From NCBI GenBank assembly GCA_965216105.1, contig OZ244147.1, positions 1,798,001 to 1,862,000 on the forward strand: a DNA stretch of 64,000 bases, read 5' to 3'. Position numbers and translations under genes: made by a program. Below the pieces are notes generated by a model. It did not search any database, was not told the origin of the DNA, and saw only the letters and a program-made list of their open reading frames with translations. Positions 8,805 to 18,033 of the stretch are shown here, one piece after another; positions within the stretch are counted from its first letter, which is position 1, and each line of letters starts with the position of its first letter. This stretch comes from JAALLB01 sp017643495 (lineage in GTDB: Bacteria; Pseudomonadota; Alphaproteobacteria; Rhizobiales; Rhizobiaceae).

Positions 8805-9338
8805 CTAGCGTTTCGCAAACTTCAACGTGCCGACATCGAAGATTTTTCCGCTTTCGGTATCCGTGCGGCTGATCTGTATCTCGTATGCAGATGCACTTTT
8901 CACGTTCATTCGGATCAGCGCGCGAATGGGCTTCTTTGATGTGCGGTCGGTCGCATTGAAGGAGAAATTGATCCTGCTGCCACTGCGCTTGCCGCCAAAG
9001 GATTCCTGTTTGATGCTGGCAAGGGAGCGAAACATCGAGGCCCGGTAGCGATTGCCGCCGGTTTGCTCGATATAGCCATTCAGGCTGAATACGAAACCGC
9101 TTACTGCGCAACTTCCACCGATGTCGAGTTTCTTGCCGTCATCGATCATCTTGTTGCTCATGCGGCAGCGAATTGACTCCTTCTTGCCTTTGGCATTGGA
9201 ACGGACGAGGCCTTTTCCCCTCCAGCGGCCCTCCATTTTGCCAAATATCTCGGGTGAGGCCTCGGCTTGCTGCGGGGCAAATCCGGTTTGGGGCACTACC
9301 AGGGCTATTGCTCCAGCCAGCAGAACTCGTTTCAGCAT
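8805..9338 (-). CDS. Small exported protein with two conserved cysteines, partner of RND exporter (copy A)
   Basis: A 177-residue protein with a clear signal peptide (MLKRVLLAGAIALVVPQTGFA), so periplasmic or outer-membrane associated. The mature part starts with F-x-x-M-x-G-x-W-R-G-K-G, has cysteines at 58 and 77, and appears rich in beta strands, which suggests a small barrel or lipocalin-like fold (inference). It is clearly related to the 183-residue product at 37348-37899: both have M-x-G-x-[WY]-R-G-[KR]-G, C-[RK]-[LM]-S-N and G-x-C-A at the same spacing. Its gene begins 11 bases after the stop of an RND exporter gene, as the other copy follows another RND gene. No named family is recognised. 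Confidence 0.75.
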   Translation of the reverse strand: MLKRVLLAGAIALVVPQTGFAPQQAEASPEIFGKMEGRWRGKGLVRSNAKGKKESIRCRMSNKMIDDGKKLDIGGSCAVSGFVFSLNGYIEQTGGNRYRASMFRSLASIKQESFGGKRSGSRINFSFNATDRTSKKPIRALIRMNVKSASAYEIQISRTDTESGKIFDVGTLKFAKR

Positions 9339-9349
9339 TTTGTTCCTCC

Positions 9350-11587
9350 TCAGACGGCCGCCTTGTTGTCACTCTTCAGGACTGCGAGATAGGCAGGCAA
9401 CTGAAGGATATCGGCCAGAAATGCAAAGACAAGGGTCAGAATCATCACGACTGCAAAAACGGACATGGCCGGTAATGAGCTGAACCCCATGATCAACAAA
9501 CCACCGGAAAGGATGAGGGTTGTTGAGAAAAAGGCAGGGGTAACTTCCTTTATGGCACCGGCAACGGCTGGCACATTGTCATGATGTTGCCGGTTGATCA
9601 GATACTGGTTGAGCATGTGTATTGAATCATCAACCGCAATGCCGAAGGCGACCGTCAATGCAACCGTGATCGACATGTTGAGTGGCACACCAGCCAGATA
9701 AAGGATCAATTCAACACAGACGATCGGCAGCAGGTTGGGAACAAGGCAACTCAGGCCAAGACGGATTGAGCGCGCGGCAATCGCGACGATAATGATGGAA
9801 AACAGCACAGCCAGTAGTAGCGATATGCGCAGATTGTCCATCAGGCGGGGGGCTACGACACCGGACAGAACGGGATAACCGCTGATTTTCACGAAACCGG
9901 AAACACCCTGTGCTTCAAGCCCCTGCTTGAGCAGGGCAAGTTGCTCCTGGGTTTCGCTGGCCGCCAGATTGGCCGATGCAAACATGGTGACCAGTACCTT
10001 GTTGCGATCGGCGGAAATGAAACGGCTTGAAAGCTCCTCGGGTATTTCGTCGATCAGTGCCTCATCGAGCTTGCCACCTGCTTTTTCTATTTCCTTGGCG
10101 AAATCGGCAAGGGAATAGAACGAACCCGTGGGGAATACCTGCTCGATCCCTTCAATCGTCTTGTAGAGGCGTTGCCGGTTTGCTTCGTGATCAAGCGGGA
10201 AGTTTGCATCTGTCTCGACGATTGCAAAGAGCGGTGTCGTGCCTGAATAGGTCTGGTCAATATAGCCTTCACTCCGGCTTACCAGCGACTGGTCGCCGAG
10301 ATAGTCTATCAGGCGAAACCGGCTGTCGATCTGCATGTGTGCGAACAGGCCTGCGCCGCACAGCACAAGCCCGGCAATGATTACCGTTTTCCTGTATTTC
10401 AGTTGGGCCATTGCGAGTCTGGTGAACGCCGAGAGTTTTGTCGCTGCCGGTTGCTGCGGCACAAAACCCGCCCTTGTGAACCACAGTGCGGCCACCGGCA
10501 TGGCAATGATGACACTCAGGAAACCGGCAAGGATGGCGATTGCACCAATGATGCCAAGCTGAAACAGGCCGTTATTGCCACTGGCACAGAGCGAAAGAAG
10601 TGCCACTGCTGTGGTCATCGAGGATAGTGCGCAGGCCGGGCCGATTTCTTCGATTGCCAGTTTGAGGGAAATGTATCCGTCGCTTTCCCGCCGGGCGATT
10701 TTCTGCCACTTCAGGTACAGATGCAGCGTGTCGGCAAACACGACCACAATGATCAGGACCGGGAGAATGTTGGTCAGGAAATTGAGCGGCACACCGGCCA
10801 GGCCAGTACCGCCCAGAAACCACAGGGTAGATAGCAGGGAGGGCAGGGCACACAACACCATTGCAACCGGCTGCCGGAACAAGGCAAAGGCAAGGATGGC
10901 GCAGAACAGGAATGCAATCGGGGCAAGTACGATCAGGTCGGACACAATTGAATCGATCAGGTCGGAGCGAATGGCGGGCTGGCCTGCAATCGAAACTTTT
11001 ATCGTGTCTGTATCAAAGCTGCTGGCTATGTCCGCGAAGTCATGCATGGTCTCACGAACATTGGAATCCTGTACAGCCTCGGGTTTTGTGTAAACCACAA
11101 TGACCGCAGAATCGTATGACTGGCTGAACAGGCCCGTGGAACTTGGTATTTCGTTTGCAAGTTTTTGCAATGCCGCCAGGACTTCTGCGTCATTGTCAAA
11201 TTGTGCGGGTATTGCCGATTGCCATCCCTGAACCGGATCAAGACGTACCAGCGAGAAGATGGAGAGTACGCTCTGGACACGCGGATCAAGCTGGAACTCG
11301 AAATTCAGGTCCCGAAAGGTTTCTATTCCTTCAACCGTTGCCAGATTGTCGATACGCATGAGCAGAACGGCATCGTTGTTGAAATCACGAAAGCTGGAGA
11401 GCAATTCGTCATAGTCTTTCAGCTCTTGCGAGCCGTCGCGAAGAATCTCGATGTTTTCGCCTGAAAACTGGATGCGGGTGAGGCCAAACACTGCTGCAAG
11501 TGTGACCAGGGCGACAAGCAGCGTCGAAGCCAGGGGAAAACGGATAGCAGCAATACCCAGCCTTTGAAGTCCAAAGCCATTCAACAT
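9350..11587 (-). CDS. RND/MMPL-superfamily exporter (copy A)
   Basis: A 745-residue inner-membrane transporter with the RND layout: one N-terminal transmembrane helix, a periplasmic loop of ~180 residues, a membrane block, a second periplasmic loop and a final membrane block, twelve helices in all. Acidic residues needed for proton coupling lie in VVFADTLHLYLKW (first block) and FGIAVDDSIHMLNQYL (second block). At ~750 residues it is shorter than the ~1,000-residue AcrB-type pumps and matches the 'predicted exporter of the RND superfamily' class, which often handles lipids or other hydrophobic molecules. A paralogue lies at 35037-37310. No membrane-fusion protein is encoded beside it; instead a small exported protein follows. 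Confidence 0.87.
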   Translation of the reverse strand: MLNGFGLQRLGIAAIRFPLASTLLVALVTLAAVFGLTRIQFSGENIEILRDGSQELKDYDELLSSFRDFNNDAVLLMRIDNLATVEGIETFRDLNFEFQLDPRVQSVLSIFSLVRLDPVQGWQSAIPAQFDNDAEVLAALQKLANEIPSSTGLFSQSYDSAVIVVYTKPEAVQDSNVRETMHDFADIASSFDTDTIKVSIAGQPAIRSDLIDSIVSDLIVLAPIAFLFCAILAFALFRQPVAMVLCALPSLLSTLWFLGGTGLAGVPLNFLTNILPVLIIVVVFADTLHLYLKWQKIARRESDGYISLKLAIEEIGPACALSSMTTAVALLSLCASGNNGLFQLGIIGAIAILAGFLSVIIAMPVAALWFTRAGFVPQQPAATKLSAFTRLAMAQLKYRKTVIIAGLVLCGAGLFAHMQIDSRFRLIDYLGDQSLVSRSEGYIDQTYSGTTPLFAIVETDANFPLDHEANRQRLYKTIEGIEQVFPTGSFYSLADFAKEIEKAGGKLDEALIDEIPEELSSRFISADRNKVLVTMFASANLAASETQEQLALLKQGLEAQGVSGFVKISGYPVLSGVVAPRLMDNLRISLLLAVLFSIIIVAIAARSIRLGLSCLVPNLLPIVCVELILYLAGVPLNMSITVALTVAFGIAVDDSIHMLNQYLINRQHHDNVPAVAGAIKEVTPAFFSTTLILSGGLLIMGFSSLPAMSVFAVVMILTLVFAFLADILQLPAYLAVLKSDNKAAV

Positions 11588-11684
11588 TTCAGTTTTCGAA
11601 TCCCCTCTGCCCCTTCAGTTCAAACTAGCTGACCCTCACACATAATTCGACCCTTGTTTGCTGTTGTGAACCTAGTCAAACGAG

Positions 11685-12377
11685 CTAGCCTTTCCTGAAA
11701 TGACCGGCATCCTGGTTGAAAAGCACATTGTTGGTTTCAGCAGTTTGCCCGTGATTGCGGTTTTCGCGGCAAAGATCGACTGCCTTGCGAACTGCGGGCC
11801 GGTCCTTGATGGCTGCCCGCCATCGGACAAGATTCGGAAAACCATCAAGCGGGCAATCAACCGCCTTGGCAATCAGTATCCAGGGAAAGGAAATCATGTC
11901 TGCGATTGAATACTCGCCGAGTATGTATTCCCGGCCTTCAAGCCGTCCTTCAAGAACGGCCATAGCGCGTTGATACTCACCCTTGTATCGTTTCAGTCCG
12001 TAACTCTCACCCTTTGGTGCGTAGTTTCTGAAGTGACTGTACTGGCCTGCCATCGGACCGAGATTGCCTACCTGCCAGAACAGCCATTCATTCAGTTCCT
12101 TTCGCCCAAGCGCGGTGGTTGGCGCGAACCGGCCGGTCTTTTCAGCCAGATAAAGCAGAATTGCCCCGCTTTCAAAAACGCTGACAGGGTCTCCCCCGGT
12201 ATCATTGTCAACAATGGCTGGCATTTTTGCATTCGGGCTGATTTCGAGAAACCGGGGCGTAAACTGGTCGCCTTCCGTGAGCCGCATGAGATGCGTCTTG
12301 TATTCAAGGCCGCACTCTTCAAGCATGATGGCGACCTTCCATCCGTTCGGAGTGGGAGAATAATAGAAATCGATCAC
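11685..12377 (-). CDS. Glutathione S-transferase family protein, YfcG/YghU-like
   Basis: A 230-residue protein with an N-terminal thioredoxin-like domain (residues ~1-80, including the family's P-A-I-V-D and FESGAILLYLA glutathione-binding motifs) and a C-terminal helical domain. The active-site region TPNGWK (9-14) with Thr and Asn resembles Nu-class enzymes (YfcG, YghU), which act as disulfide-bond reductases using glutathione. The C-terminal ~25 residues are divergent. It is the fifth gene of a minus-strand run from rne; radC ends 24 bases upstream of its start. A 97-base gap separates it from the RND gene, so that gene may have its own promoter. Confidence 0.85.
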   Translation of the reverse strand: MIDFYYSPTPNGWKVAIMLEECGLEYKTHLMRLTEGDQFTPRFLEISPNAKMPAIVDNDTGGDPVSVFESGAILLYLAEKTGRFAPTTALGRKELNEWLFWQVGNLGPMAGQYSHFRNYAPKGESYGLKRYKGEYQRAMAVLEGRLEGREYILGEYSIADMISFPWILIAKAVDCPLDGFPNLVRWRAAIKDRPAVRKAVDLCRENRNHGQTAETNNVLFNQDAGHFRKG

Positions 12378-12401
12378 GAGGATTTATCCGTGGCTGTTGC
12401 T

Positions 12402-13139
12402 TCAGAAGAGTTGCAATCCCTTGAGGCTTGCATGCCCATCTTTGGCAATAATGATGTGATCGTGCAAGGTTATGCCGAGTGATGTGGAAATTTCATCGAT
12501 CTTTTTTGTCATTTCGATATCGGCGCGGGAAGGGGTAGGGTCCCCTGACGGGTGATTGTGAACCATGATGATGGCTGTTGCCGACAATTCCAGCGCCCGC
12601 TTTACGACCTCGCGGGGATATACAGGTGTGTGATCGACGGTTCCGGTTTGCTGGACTTCGTCGCGGATCAGCTTGTTTTTCTTGTCCAGAAACAGGATCC
12701 TGAATTGCTCGCGCTCTTCAAAAGCCATGCTGGTTCGGCAGTACTCGATGACCGATGACCAGGAATCCAGCAACGGTTTTACCCTTACTTCTCCGGAAAC
12801 GAACTTTTCGGCTGCAGCTTTTACCAGCCTCAGGTCGGTAATGGTTGCATCACCAATGCCCTTGATCTCGCGCAGTCTTTCTGCAGGTGCGCTCAAGGCT
12901 TCGGAAAACGACCCGAACACCTTCAACAATTCCTTTGCTACAGGCTTGGTGTCACGTCGCGGAATGGAGCGGAACAGCAACAATTCCAGCAACTCATACT
13001 CGGCGAGTGCACTGGCACCGTTTTCCCGAAACCGCTTTTTCAGCCGGGCCCGGTGACCGTGAACATGACTAACCGTTCCCCCGGCATCGGAGAAACCATC
13101 CGGATTGCTCTTCATTGCCCCCCACACTACTGCAGCCAA
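12402..13139 (-). CDS. radC: RadC family JAMM-domain protein
   Basis: A 245-residue protein of the RadC/UPF0758 family. It has an N-terminal helix-hairpin-helix region (REIKGIGDATI, ~residues 89-99) and a C-terminal MPN domain with the JAMM zinc motif HNHPSGDPTPSRAD. The family was once linked to DNA repair, but that role is not firmly established. In many alphaproteobacteria radC follows map, as here with a 35-base gap. The frame opens with GTG- or ATG-type starts near 13139, and the conserved part starts ~25 residues in, so the exact start is uncertain. Confidence 0.9.
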   Translation of the reverse strand: MAAVVWGAMKSNPDGFSDAGGTVSHVHGHRARLKKRFRENGASALAEYELLELLLFRSIPRRDTKPVAKELLKVFGSFSEALSAPAERLREIKGIGDATITDLRLVKAAAEKFVSGEVRVKPLLDSWSSVIEYCRTSMAFEEREQFRILFLDKKNKLIRDEVQQTGTVDHTPVYPREVVKRALELSATAIIMVHNHPSGDPTPSRADIEMTKKIDEISTSLGITLHDHIIIAKDGHASLKGLQLF

Positions 13140-13174
13140 TTATCCGGTTTCACAAAGCGAAACCGGTCCAGCCT

Positions 13175-13999
13175 TCAGGCATAGGGTGGAAGTGTATAGC
13201 CAGCAGGCGATGAGGTAAATATCTCGCATCCGGTTTCGGTGACGCCAACGGAATGCTCGAATTGTGCAGTCAGGCTGCGATCCCTTGTAACTGCTGTCCA
13301 GCCGTCAGAAAGCACCTTAACGGCTGGGCGGCCAAGATTGATCATCGGTTCGATGGTGAAAATCATTCCCGGACGCAGTTCCACACCTTCGCCGGGCCTT
13401 CCGTAATGCAGGATGTTGGGCGCATCATGAAACAGTTTGCCAACGCCGTGACCACAAAACTCCCGCACGACGGAACACCGTTCCGCTTCGGCATAGGTCT
13501 GGATGGCATGCCCGATATCACCTGTGTGATTGCCGGGTTTGACTGCCTCAATTCCCAGTTCAAGGGATTTGTAAGTCACTTCGATCAACCGTTCGGCTGC
13601 ACGTTTGATGGCTCCGACAGCATACATGCGGCTTGAGTCCCCGTGCCATCCGTCCAGCACGTAGGTGACGTCGACATTCACGATTTCACCTTCGCGCAGG
13701 GGCTTTTCATTCGGGATGCCGTGACAGACAACATGATTGATTGAGGTGCAGCAGGATTTGGTAAATCCGCGATAATTGAGCGTTGCAGGGATGGCGTTGT
13801 GCTTGCGCCCGAATTCGACAACAAAATCATCAATTTCCTGAGTGGTGACACCGGGCTTGATAAGTTCTGCCAAGGCATCAAGGCATGCGGCCGTTATCTG
13901 TGAAGCTGCACGCATTCCGGCAAAGTCTGCCTCATTGTACAACTTGATTGCGCCTGTGTTTTTCATTGGCGCGGTGGTTGCATCCACATAAGCGGTCAT
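13175..13999 (-). CDS. map: Type I methionine aminopeptidase
   Basis: A 274-residue enzyme that removes the initiator methionine from new proteins. The five metal ligands of the pita-bread fold are visible: Asp in NVDVTYVLDGWHGDSS (two), His in the GHGVGKLFHDAP region, Glu in FTIEPMINLG and Glu after AQFEHS. The length fits class Ia enzymes, with ~20 extra N-terminal residues. It sits between sfsA (20-base gap) and radC (35-base gap), a common order in Hyphomicrobiales. Confidence 0.95.
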   Translation of the reverse strand: MTAYVDATTAPMKNTGAIKLYNEADFAGMRAASQITAACLDALAELIKPGVTTQEIDDFVVEFGRKHNAIPATLNYRGFTKSCCTSINHVVCHGIPNEKPLREGEIVNVDVTYVLDGWHGDSSRMYAVGAIKRAAERLIEVTYKSLELGIEAVKPGNHTGDIGHAIQTYAEAERCSVVREFCGHGVGKLFHDAPNILHYGRPGEGVELRPGMIFTIEPMINLGRPAVKVLSDGWTAVTRDRSLTAQFEHSVGVTETGCEIFTSSPAGYTLPPYA

Positions 14000-14019
14000 A
14001 ATTGCCTGTCCGGTTTATC

Positions 14020-14736
14020 TCATGTTGCCGTATTGAGTTGCTCTATCGTCACCGGCCTGACGGGGTCAATCCCGTTTGGGGAGACGTCACAGCCTACGGC
14101 ATAGGCTTCGACACCGCAGGCGGTTGCATGCTGGAAAGCTTCGACATAAGCGGGGTCGAGATCATTTGCAAGCCGTAACCGGTCACCGTCATTGCGCTGG
14201 ATTACGTACAACATTGCTGCCCGGTTGCCTTTTTCCACTTCCCTGGCCATTTCATAAAGGTGTTTTGCACCACGCGCCGTCACACTGTCCGGAAATTCAT
14301 GCAATCCGGGAGTACGCACAAAATGTACGTTCTTCACCTCAACGTAAATGTCCGGCGCGGTGTCACGGGTCAAAAGTATGTCGATACGGGAATTTTCCCC
14401 GTACCGCTTCTCGGTATACAGGTTATCGTAGGTAGAGAGTTCGGGTATCACACCGTTTGACAGGGCCTCTATGGCAAGCCTGTTGGGATGCGCCGTATTG
14501 ATCCCGACCACGGTATTGTTTGCCTCTACCATTTCCAGGGAATAGCGAAGCTTTCGCTTTGGGTTGCGGCTGTCCGATATCCACGCCCTGATGCCGGGGT
14601 CGGTCAATCCCATCATTGAGCCGGGATTTGCACAATGGACCGTGATGATCTCACCGTCACTGAATTCGACATCAGCCAAAAACCGCTTGTAGCGTCGGAT
14701 GAGGCGAACTTCAGTGAGCGGGGGATCAAACTTCAT
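14020..14736 (-). CDS. sfsA: SfsA family protein (sugar fermentation stimulation protein homologue)
   Basis: A 238-residue protein with the SfsA signatures: the OB-like N-terminal region FLADVEFSDGE, the motif HCANPGSMMGL, and the nuclease-like core with IDILL and YVEVKNVHF (D...E-x-K). The E. coli protein was found as a regulator of maltose genes that binds DNA; the E-x-K core also suggests a nuclease fold. The in vivo role in this group is unclear. Start lies 9 bases after the rne stop, so translation may be coupled to rne. Confidence 0.92.
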   Translation of the reverse strand: MKFDPPLTEVRLIRRYKRFLADVEFSDGEIITVHCANPGSMMGLTDPGIRAWISDSRNPKRKLRYSLEMVEANNTVVGINTAHPNRLAIEALSNGVIPELSTYDNLYTEKRYGENSRIDILLTRDTAPDIYVEVKNVHFVRTPGLHEFPDSVTARGAKHLYEMAREVEKGNRAAMLYVIQRNDGDRLRLANDLDPAYVEAFQHATACGVEAYAVGCDVSPNGIDPVRPVTIEQLNTAT

Positions 14737-14745
14737 TGCGGAAAC

Positions 14746-17700
14746 TTAAAAGAATCCGCCACCACGGCTCCACCAGCCACTTTTCCTTGGCTTGTCGGCT
14801 TCCTTGTTGTCTGCACTGCCTTTCGCCGGATCGACATTGTCGACGTCGGTTTCCGGCGGTTTGGCTTCGGCGACAAGTTTGCCTGCTGCGGAGTTGCTTT
14901 CAGCATTCTCGTCCGGCGCCTGTGCAGAGCCTGCGTCCCGGCGAGACGTGCGGCGGCGGGCAGGGCGTGGAGGCTCTGCTGCCGGTTCGCTTTTCTTCTC
15001 GGTCTCGTCTGAAGCAGGTTTTTCCTGAACGGGTGCTTTCTGCGTTACACGATTGCGGCGTGTTGTGCGCGATTTCGAAGCCGCTTCATCATCGTCTTGC
15101 CCAGACTGGTTGTTGTCGGCGCTTGCAGCATTTTCATCATCTGCGGGTTCCGGCTTGTCCGATTTTCTGGCACGGCGGCGTTTCGGTTTCGGGTCAACAT
15201 CGGGATCGGTGGATTCATCACCATGATCCTTGTTGTCGACTTCCGGATTTTCATCTTCAGACGCGTTTTCATTGCGCTCGTTGTTTTTGCGCTTGCGTCC
15301 GCCACGTTTGCCGCGACGGCGCTTGCGTGACGAGCGGTCATCATCCGACTCATCGCCGGAATCGTCATTGCCTTGCGCTGCATCCTGAGCCGATCCTGAA
15401 TCATCGTCATCCTGGCGCTTTCGCGAGCGCCGGTTGCCGGATTTTTGCTTGTCGTCGCTGTCATCCTGACTGGCTTCCATCGCATCGAATGCAGCTTCGT
15501 TCTGATAGCCAACCGGGGCGGCGCCGGTTTCTCCGCGAGCAGGTTCCCCTTTCTCGATCGAGAATTCCTGTCCGTTGATCGAGCTGTCACCCTGGATAAG
15601 CACACGCAAGCCATGCTTCATTTCGAGTTCCAGAAGCGCTGCCCGTTTGTGGTTGAGGATATGGAATGCAATTGCCCGTGTAGTTTTCACCACCGCATCA
15701 TAGCGATTGTGCTTTGCGACATGTTCCTCGATCGCCCGGAACACATGCAGGGCGATGGCTGAATCCGAGCGAATGTAACCAAGACCTGCACAATGCTCAC
15801 AAACTTCCATTGTGCTTTCAAGCACACTGGCACGCATGCGCTGACGGGACATTTCCATCAGGCCGAAATGCGAGATCCTGCCGACCTGGATACGGGCGCG
15901 ATCGCTCTTGAGGCAGTCTTTCAGGCGTTTTTCCACAGCGCGATTGTTGCGTTTTTCCTCCATGTCGATGAAGTCGATGACAATCAGTCCGGCAAGGTCA
16001 CGCAGGCGAAGCTGGCGGGCAACCTCTTCGGCCGCTTCCAGATTGGTCTGGAGGGCCGTATCCTCAATCGAATGTTCACGCGTCGAACGGCCTGAGTTCA
16101 CATCCACTGCGACCAGTGCTTCTGTCTGGTTTATGACAAGGTAGCCGCCGGATTTCAGGGTTACCTGCGGTGAAACCATGCGATCGAGCTGGGATTCAAC
16201 GCCATACTTGGCAAAAATTGCCTGGTTGTCCTTGTGAGGTTTCACTTTCTTGACATGCTCGGGCATGAGCATTGCCATGAATTCCTTTGCCTCGGCAAAA
16301 CCGTTTTCACCACTGACCAGAATTTCCCCGGTATCCTTGTCGTAAAGATCGCGGATAGAGCGCTTGATCAGGCTGCCTTCCTCGTAAACAAGGCAGGGTG
16401 CCGAGGATGAAAGTGTCAGGTTGCGAACCTGCTCCCAAAGGCGCATCAGGTATTCAAAATCACGATTGATCTCTGCTTCCGTGCGCGATGCACCTGCTGT
16501 ACGCAGGATTACGCCCATGCCGTTTGGCACGTCCAGTTTGGAAGCAATACCCTTGAGGCGTTTGCGGTCTGCGGCATTGGTGATCTTGCGGGAAATGCCG
16601 CCACCACGAGCGGTGTTGGGCATCAGAACCGAGTAACGTCCGGCCAGTGACAAGTAAGTGGTAAGTGCAGCACCCTTGTTGCCACGTTCCTCTTTCACGA
16701 CCTGGACAAGAAGAACCTGACGGCGCTTGATAACTTCCTGGATTTTGTAATGGCGACGCTGGCGGCGCGGATTGGGCACTTCTTCCAGTGCATCTTCCTG
16801 GCCTACCTGTTCAACCTCGGAATTTCCCTTGCCGTTGTCATCATCATCGCCATCATCCCCATTGTTGTCTGACGATTTCCTGCGCGAGCGCGATGACCGG
16901 CGCCGGGAGCCACGGCGACGGGACTTGCCGGTTTCCTCTTCACCGTTTTCTTCATTGTCACCATCCTTGCCGGAATCGTCGGCAGACTCATCGTCTGTAC
17001 TTTCCGGTTTCTTGGCTTCCGCATCTTCGGGAGCGTCTGAACCGGCCTCACCATTTTCACCGGTGCCATCTGCCGACCCGGCGGCTTCATCCTTTTGAGC
17101 GGCTTTCTTTCGCCGGGCAGGGGCGCGACGGGTTCTCGGTTTCTTTTCCTTTTTCTCTTCGGGTTGTTCGGAAGCGGCTTCGCCGGATTCCTCTTCACCC
17201 GTATCAGTATCGTTTTCGGGCAGATCCTCGGAAACGGAATCTGTCTCTACAATTGCGGCCATGGTCTTCGGGTCGTCACCGTCATCATCGCCATTGTCGT
17301 CAGCATTGTCCGTGCCCGTGTCAGGCGCTGGATCAGATGCAGCCTGTTGTTCTGCTGGGGCATCTTCCGGCTTGCTGTCCCCGGCTTCCGTTTCTTCCGC
17401 TTTCTTTTTGGCGGGTGTCTTGCGGCGGGAAGTCCGGCGTTTAGGTTTGGCTGCCTTTTCTTCCGACTGGTCATCAGAAGCAGCATCAGCATCATTCTTT
17501 TCAGGTTGAGCGGAAGCCTCTTCCTCGTCAGCCTTGCCGGTGTTCTTGTCTTCGTCTGAAGCAGCTTCCTGTGATTTTTCAGTATCACCATCACTGCTGT
17601 CATCGGCTTTCTTGCGCGAGCGACGACGGCGCGGCTTCTTTTTCGGAGCTTCGGCCTCTTCTTCCTCGCTGGCGCGTGCTTCATCTTCCTCATCACCGTT

Positions 17701-18033
17701 TTCGTCAGAATCCTCGGCTTCCTCAGCATCGCGCATGGCGCGTGCTTCCTCGGCCTCGGCCTCAAGCAGGGCCTGCCTGTCAGCCATCGGGATCTGGTAA
17801 TAGTCGGGATGGATTTCAGAGAAAGCCAGGAAACCGTGGCGATTGCCACCGTAGTCAACGAAAGCAGCCTGAAGGGATGGTTCAACCCTGGTGACTTTCG
17901 CGAGATATATGTTTCCTCTTAGTTGCTTTTTCTCCTGTGACTCGAAGTCGAATTCTTCAATTCGGTTACCGCGCACCACCGCTACCCGGGTTTCTTCCGG
18001 GTGGGATGCGTCTATCAGCATCTTGTTTGACAT
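14746..18033 (-). CDS. rne: Ribonuclease E with very large acidic insert in the S1 domain
   Basis: A 1,095-residue RNase E, the main endonuclease for mRNA decay and rRNA/tRNA processing. It begins SNKMLIDASHPEETRVAVV, typical of alphaproteobacteria. The S1 domain starts near residue 38 but is interrupted after HPDYYQIP (~residue 82) by ~340 residues of Glu/Asp-, Ala- and Lys/Arg-rich low-complexity sequence, resuming at RRHYKIQEVI (~residue 425). The DNase I-like catalytic core is intact (VDVNSGRS and IVIDFIDMEE carry the metal-binding aspartates), as is the Zn-link CEHC. The C-terminal ~230 residues are again charged and disordered, ending WWSRGGGFF. Alphaproteobacterial RNase E usually carries such an S1 insert. 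GGAG lies ~10 bases before the ATG. Confidence 0.95.
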   Translation of the reverse strand: MSNKMLIDASHPEETRVAVVRGNRIEEFDFESQEKKQLRGNIYLAKVTRVEPSLQAAFVDYGGNRHGFLAFSEIHPDYYQIPMADRQALLEAEAEEARAMRDAEEAEDSDENGDEEDEARASEEEEAEAPKKKPRRRRSRKKADDSSDGDTEKSQEAASDEDKNTGKADEEEASAQPEKNDADAASDDQSEEKAAKPKRRTSRRKTPAKKKAEETEAGDSKPEDAPAEQQAASDPAPDTGTDNADDNGDDDGDDPKTMAAIVETDSVSEDLPENDTDTGEEESGEAASEQPEEKKEKKPRTRRAPARRKKAAQKDEAAGSADGTGENGEAGSDAPEDAEAKKPESTDDESADDSGKDGDNEENGEEETGKSRRRGSRRRSSRSRRKSSDNNGDDGDDDDNGKGNSEVEQVGQEDALEEVPNPRRQRRHYKIQEVIKRRQVLLVQVVKEERGNKGAALTTYLSLAGRYSVLMPNTARGGGISRKITNAADRKRLKGIASKLDVPNGMGVILRTAGASRTEAEINRDFEYLMRLWEQVRNLTLSSSAPCLVYEEGSLIKRSIRDLYDKDTGEILVSGENGFAEAKEFMAMLMPEHVKKVKPHKDNQAIFAKYGVESQLDRMVSPQVTLKSGGYLVINQTEALVAVDVNSGRSTREHSIEDTALQTNLEAAEEVARQLRLRDLAGLIVIDFIDMEEKRNNRAVEKRLKDCLKSDRARIQVGRISHFGLMEMSRQRMRASVLESTMEVCEHCAGLGYIRSDSAIALHVFRAIEEHVAKHNRYDAVVKTTRAIAFHILNHKRAALLELEMKHGLRVLIQGDSSINGQEFSIEKGEPARGETGAAPVGYQNEAAFDAMEASQDDSDDKQKSGNRRSRKRQDDDDSGSAQDAAQGNDDSGDESDDDRSSRKRRRGKRGGRKRKNNERNENASEDENPEVDNKDHGDESTDPDVDPKPKRRRARKSDKPEPADDENAASADNNQSGQDDDEAASKSRTTRRNRVTQKAPVQEKPASDETEKKSEPAAEPPRPARRRTSRRDAGSAQAPDENAESNSAAGKLVAEAKPPETDVDNVDPAKGSADNKEADKPRKSGWWSRGGGFF

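Noticed and set aside
14736..17559. Several open frames on the plus strand opposite rne
   Set aside because: They arise from the low-complexity acidic/basic repeats of RNase E read backward, giving Ser/Leu-rich or His/Arg-rich products without family features.
16790..17780. Short repeated sequences suggesting a repeat array or CRISPR
   Set aside because: The repetition comes from E/D/K/R-rich codons of the RNase E insert; there are no regular repeats with unique spacers.
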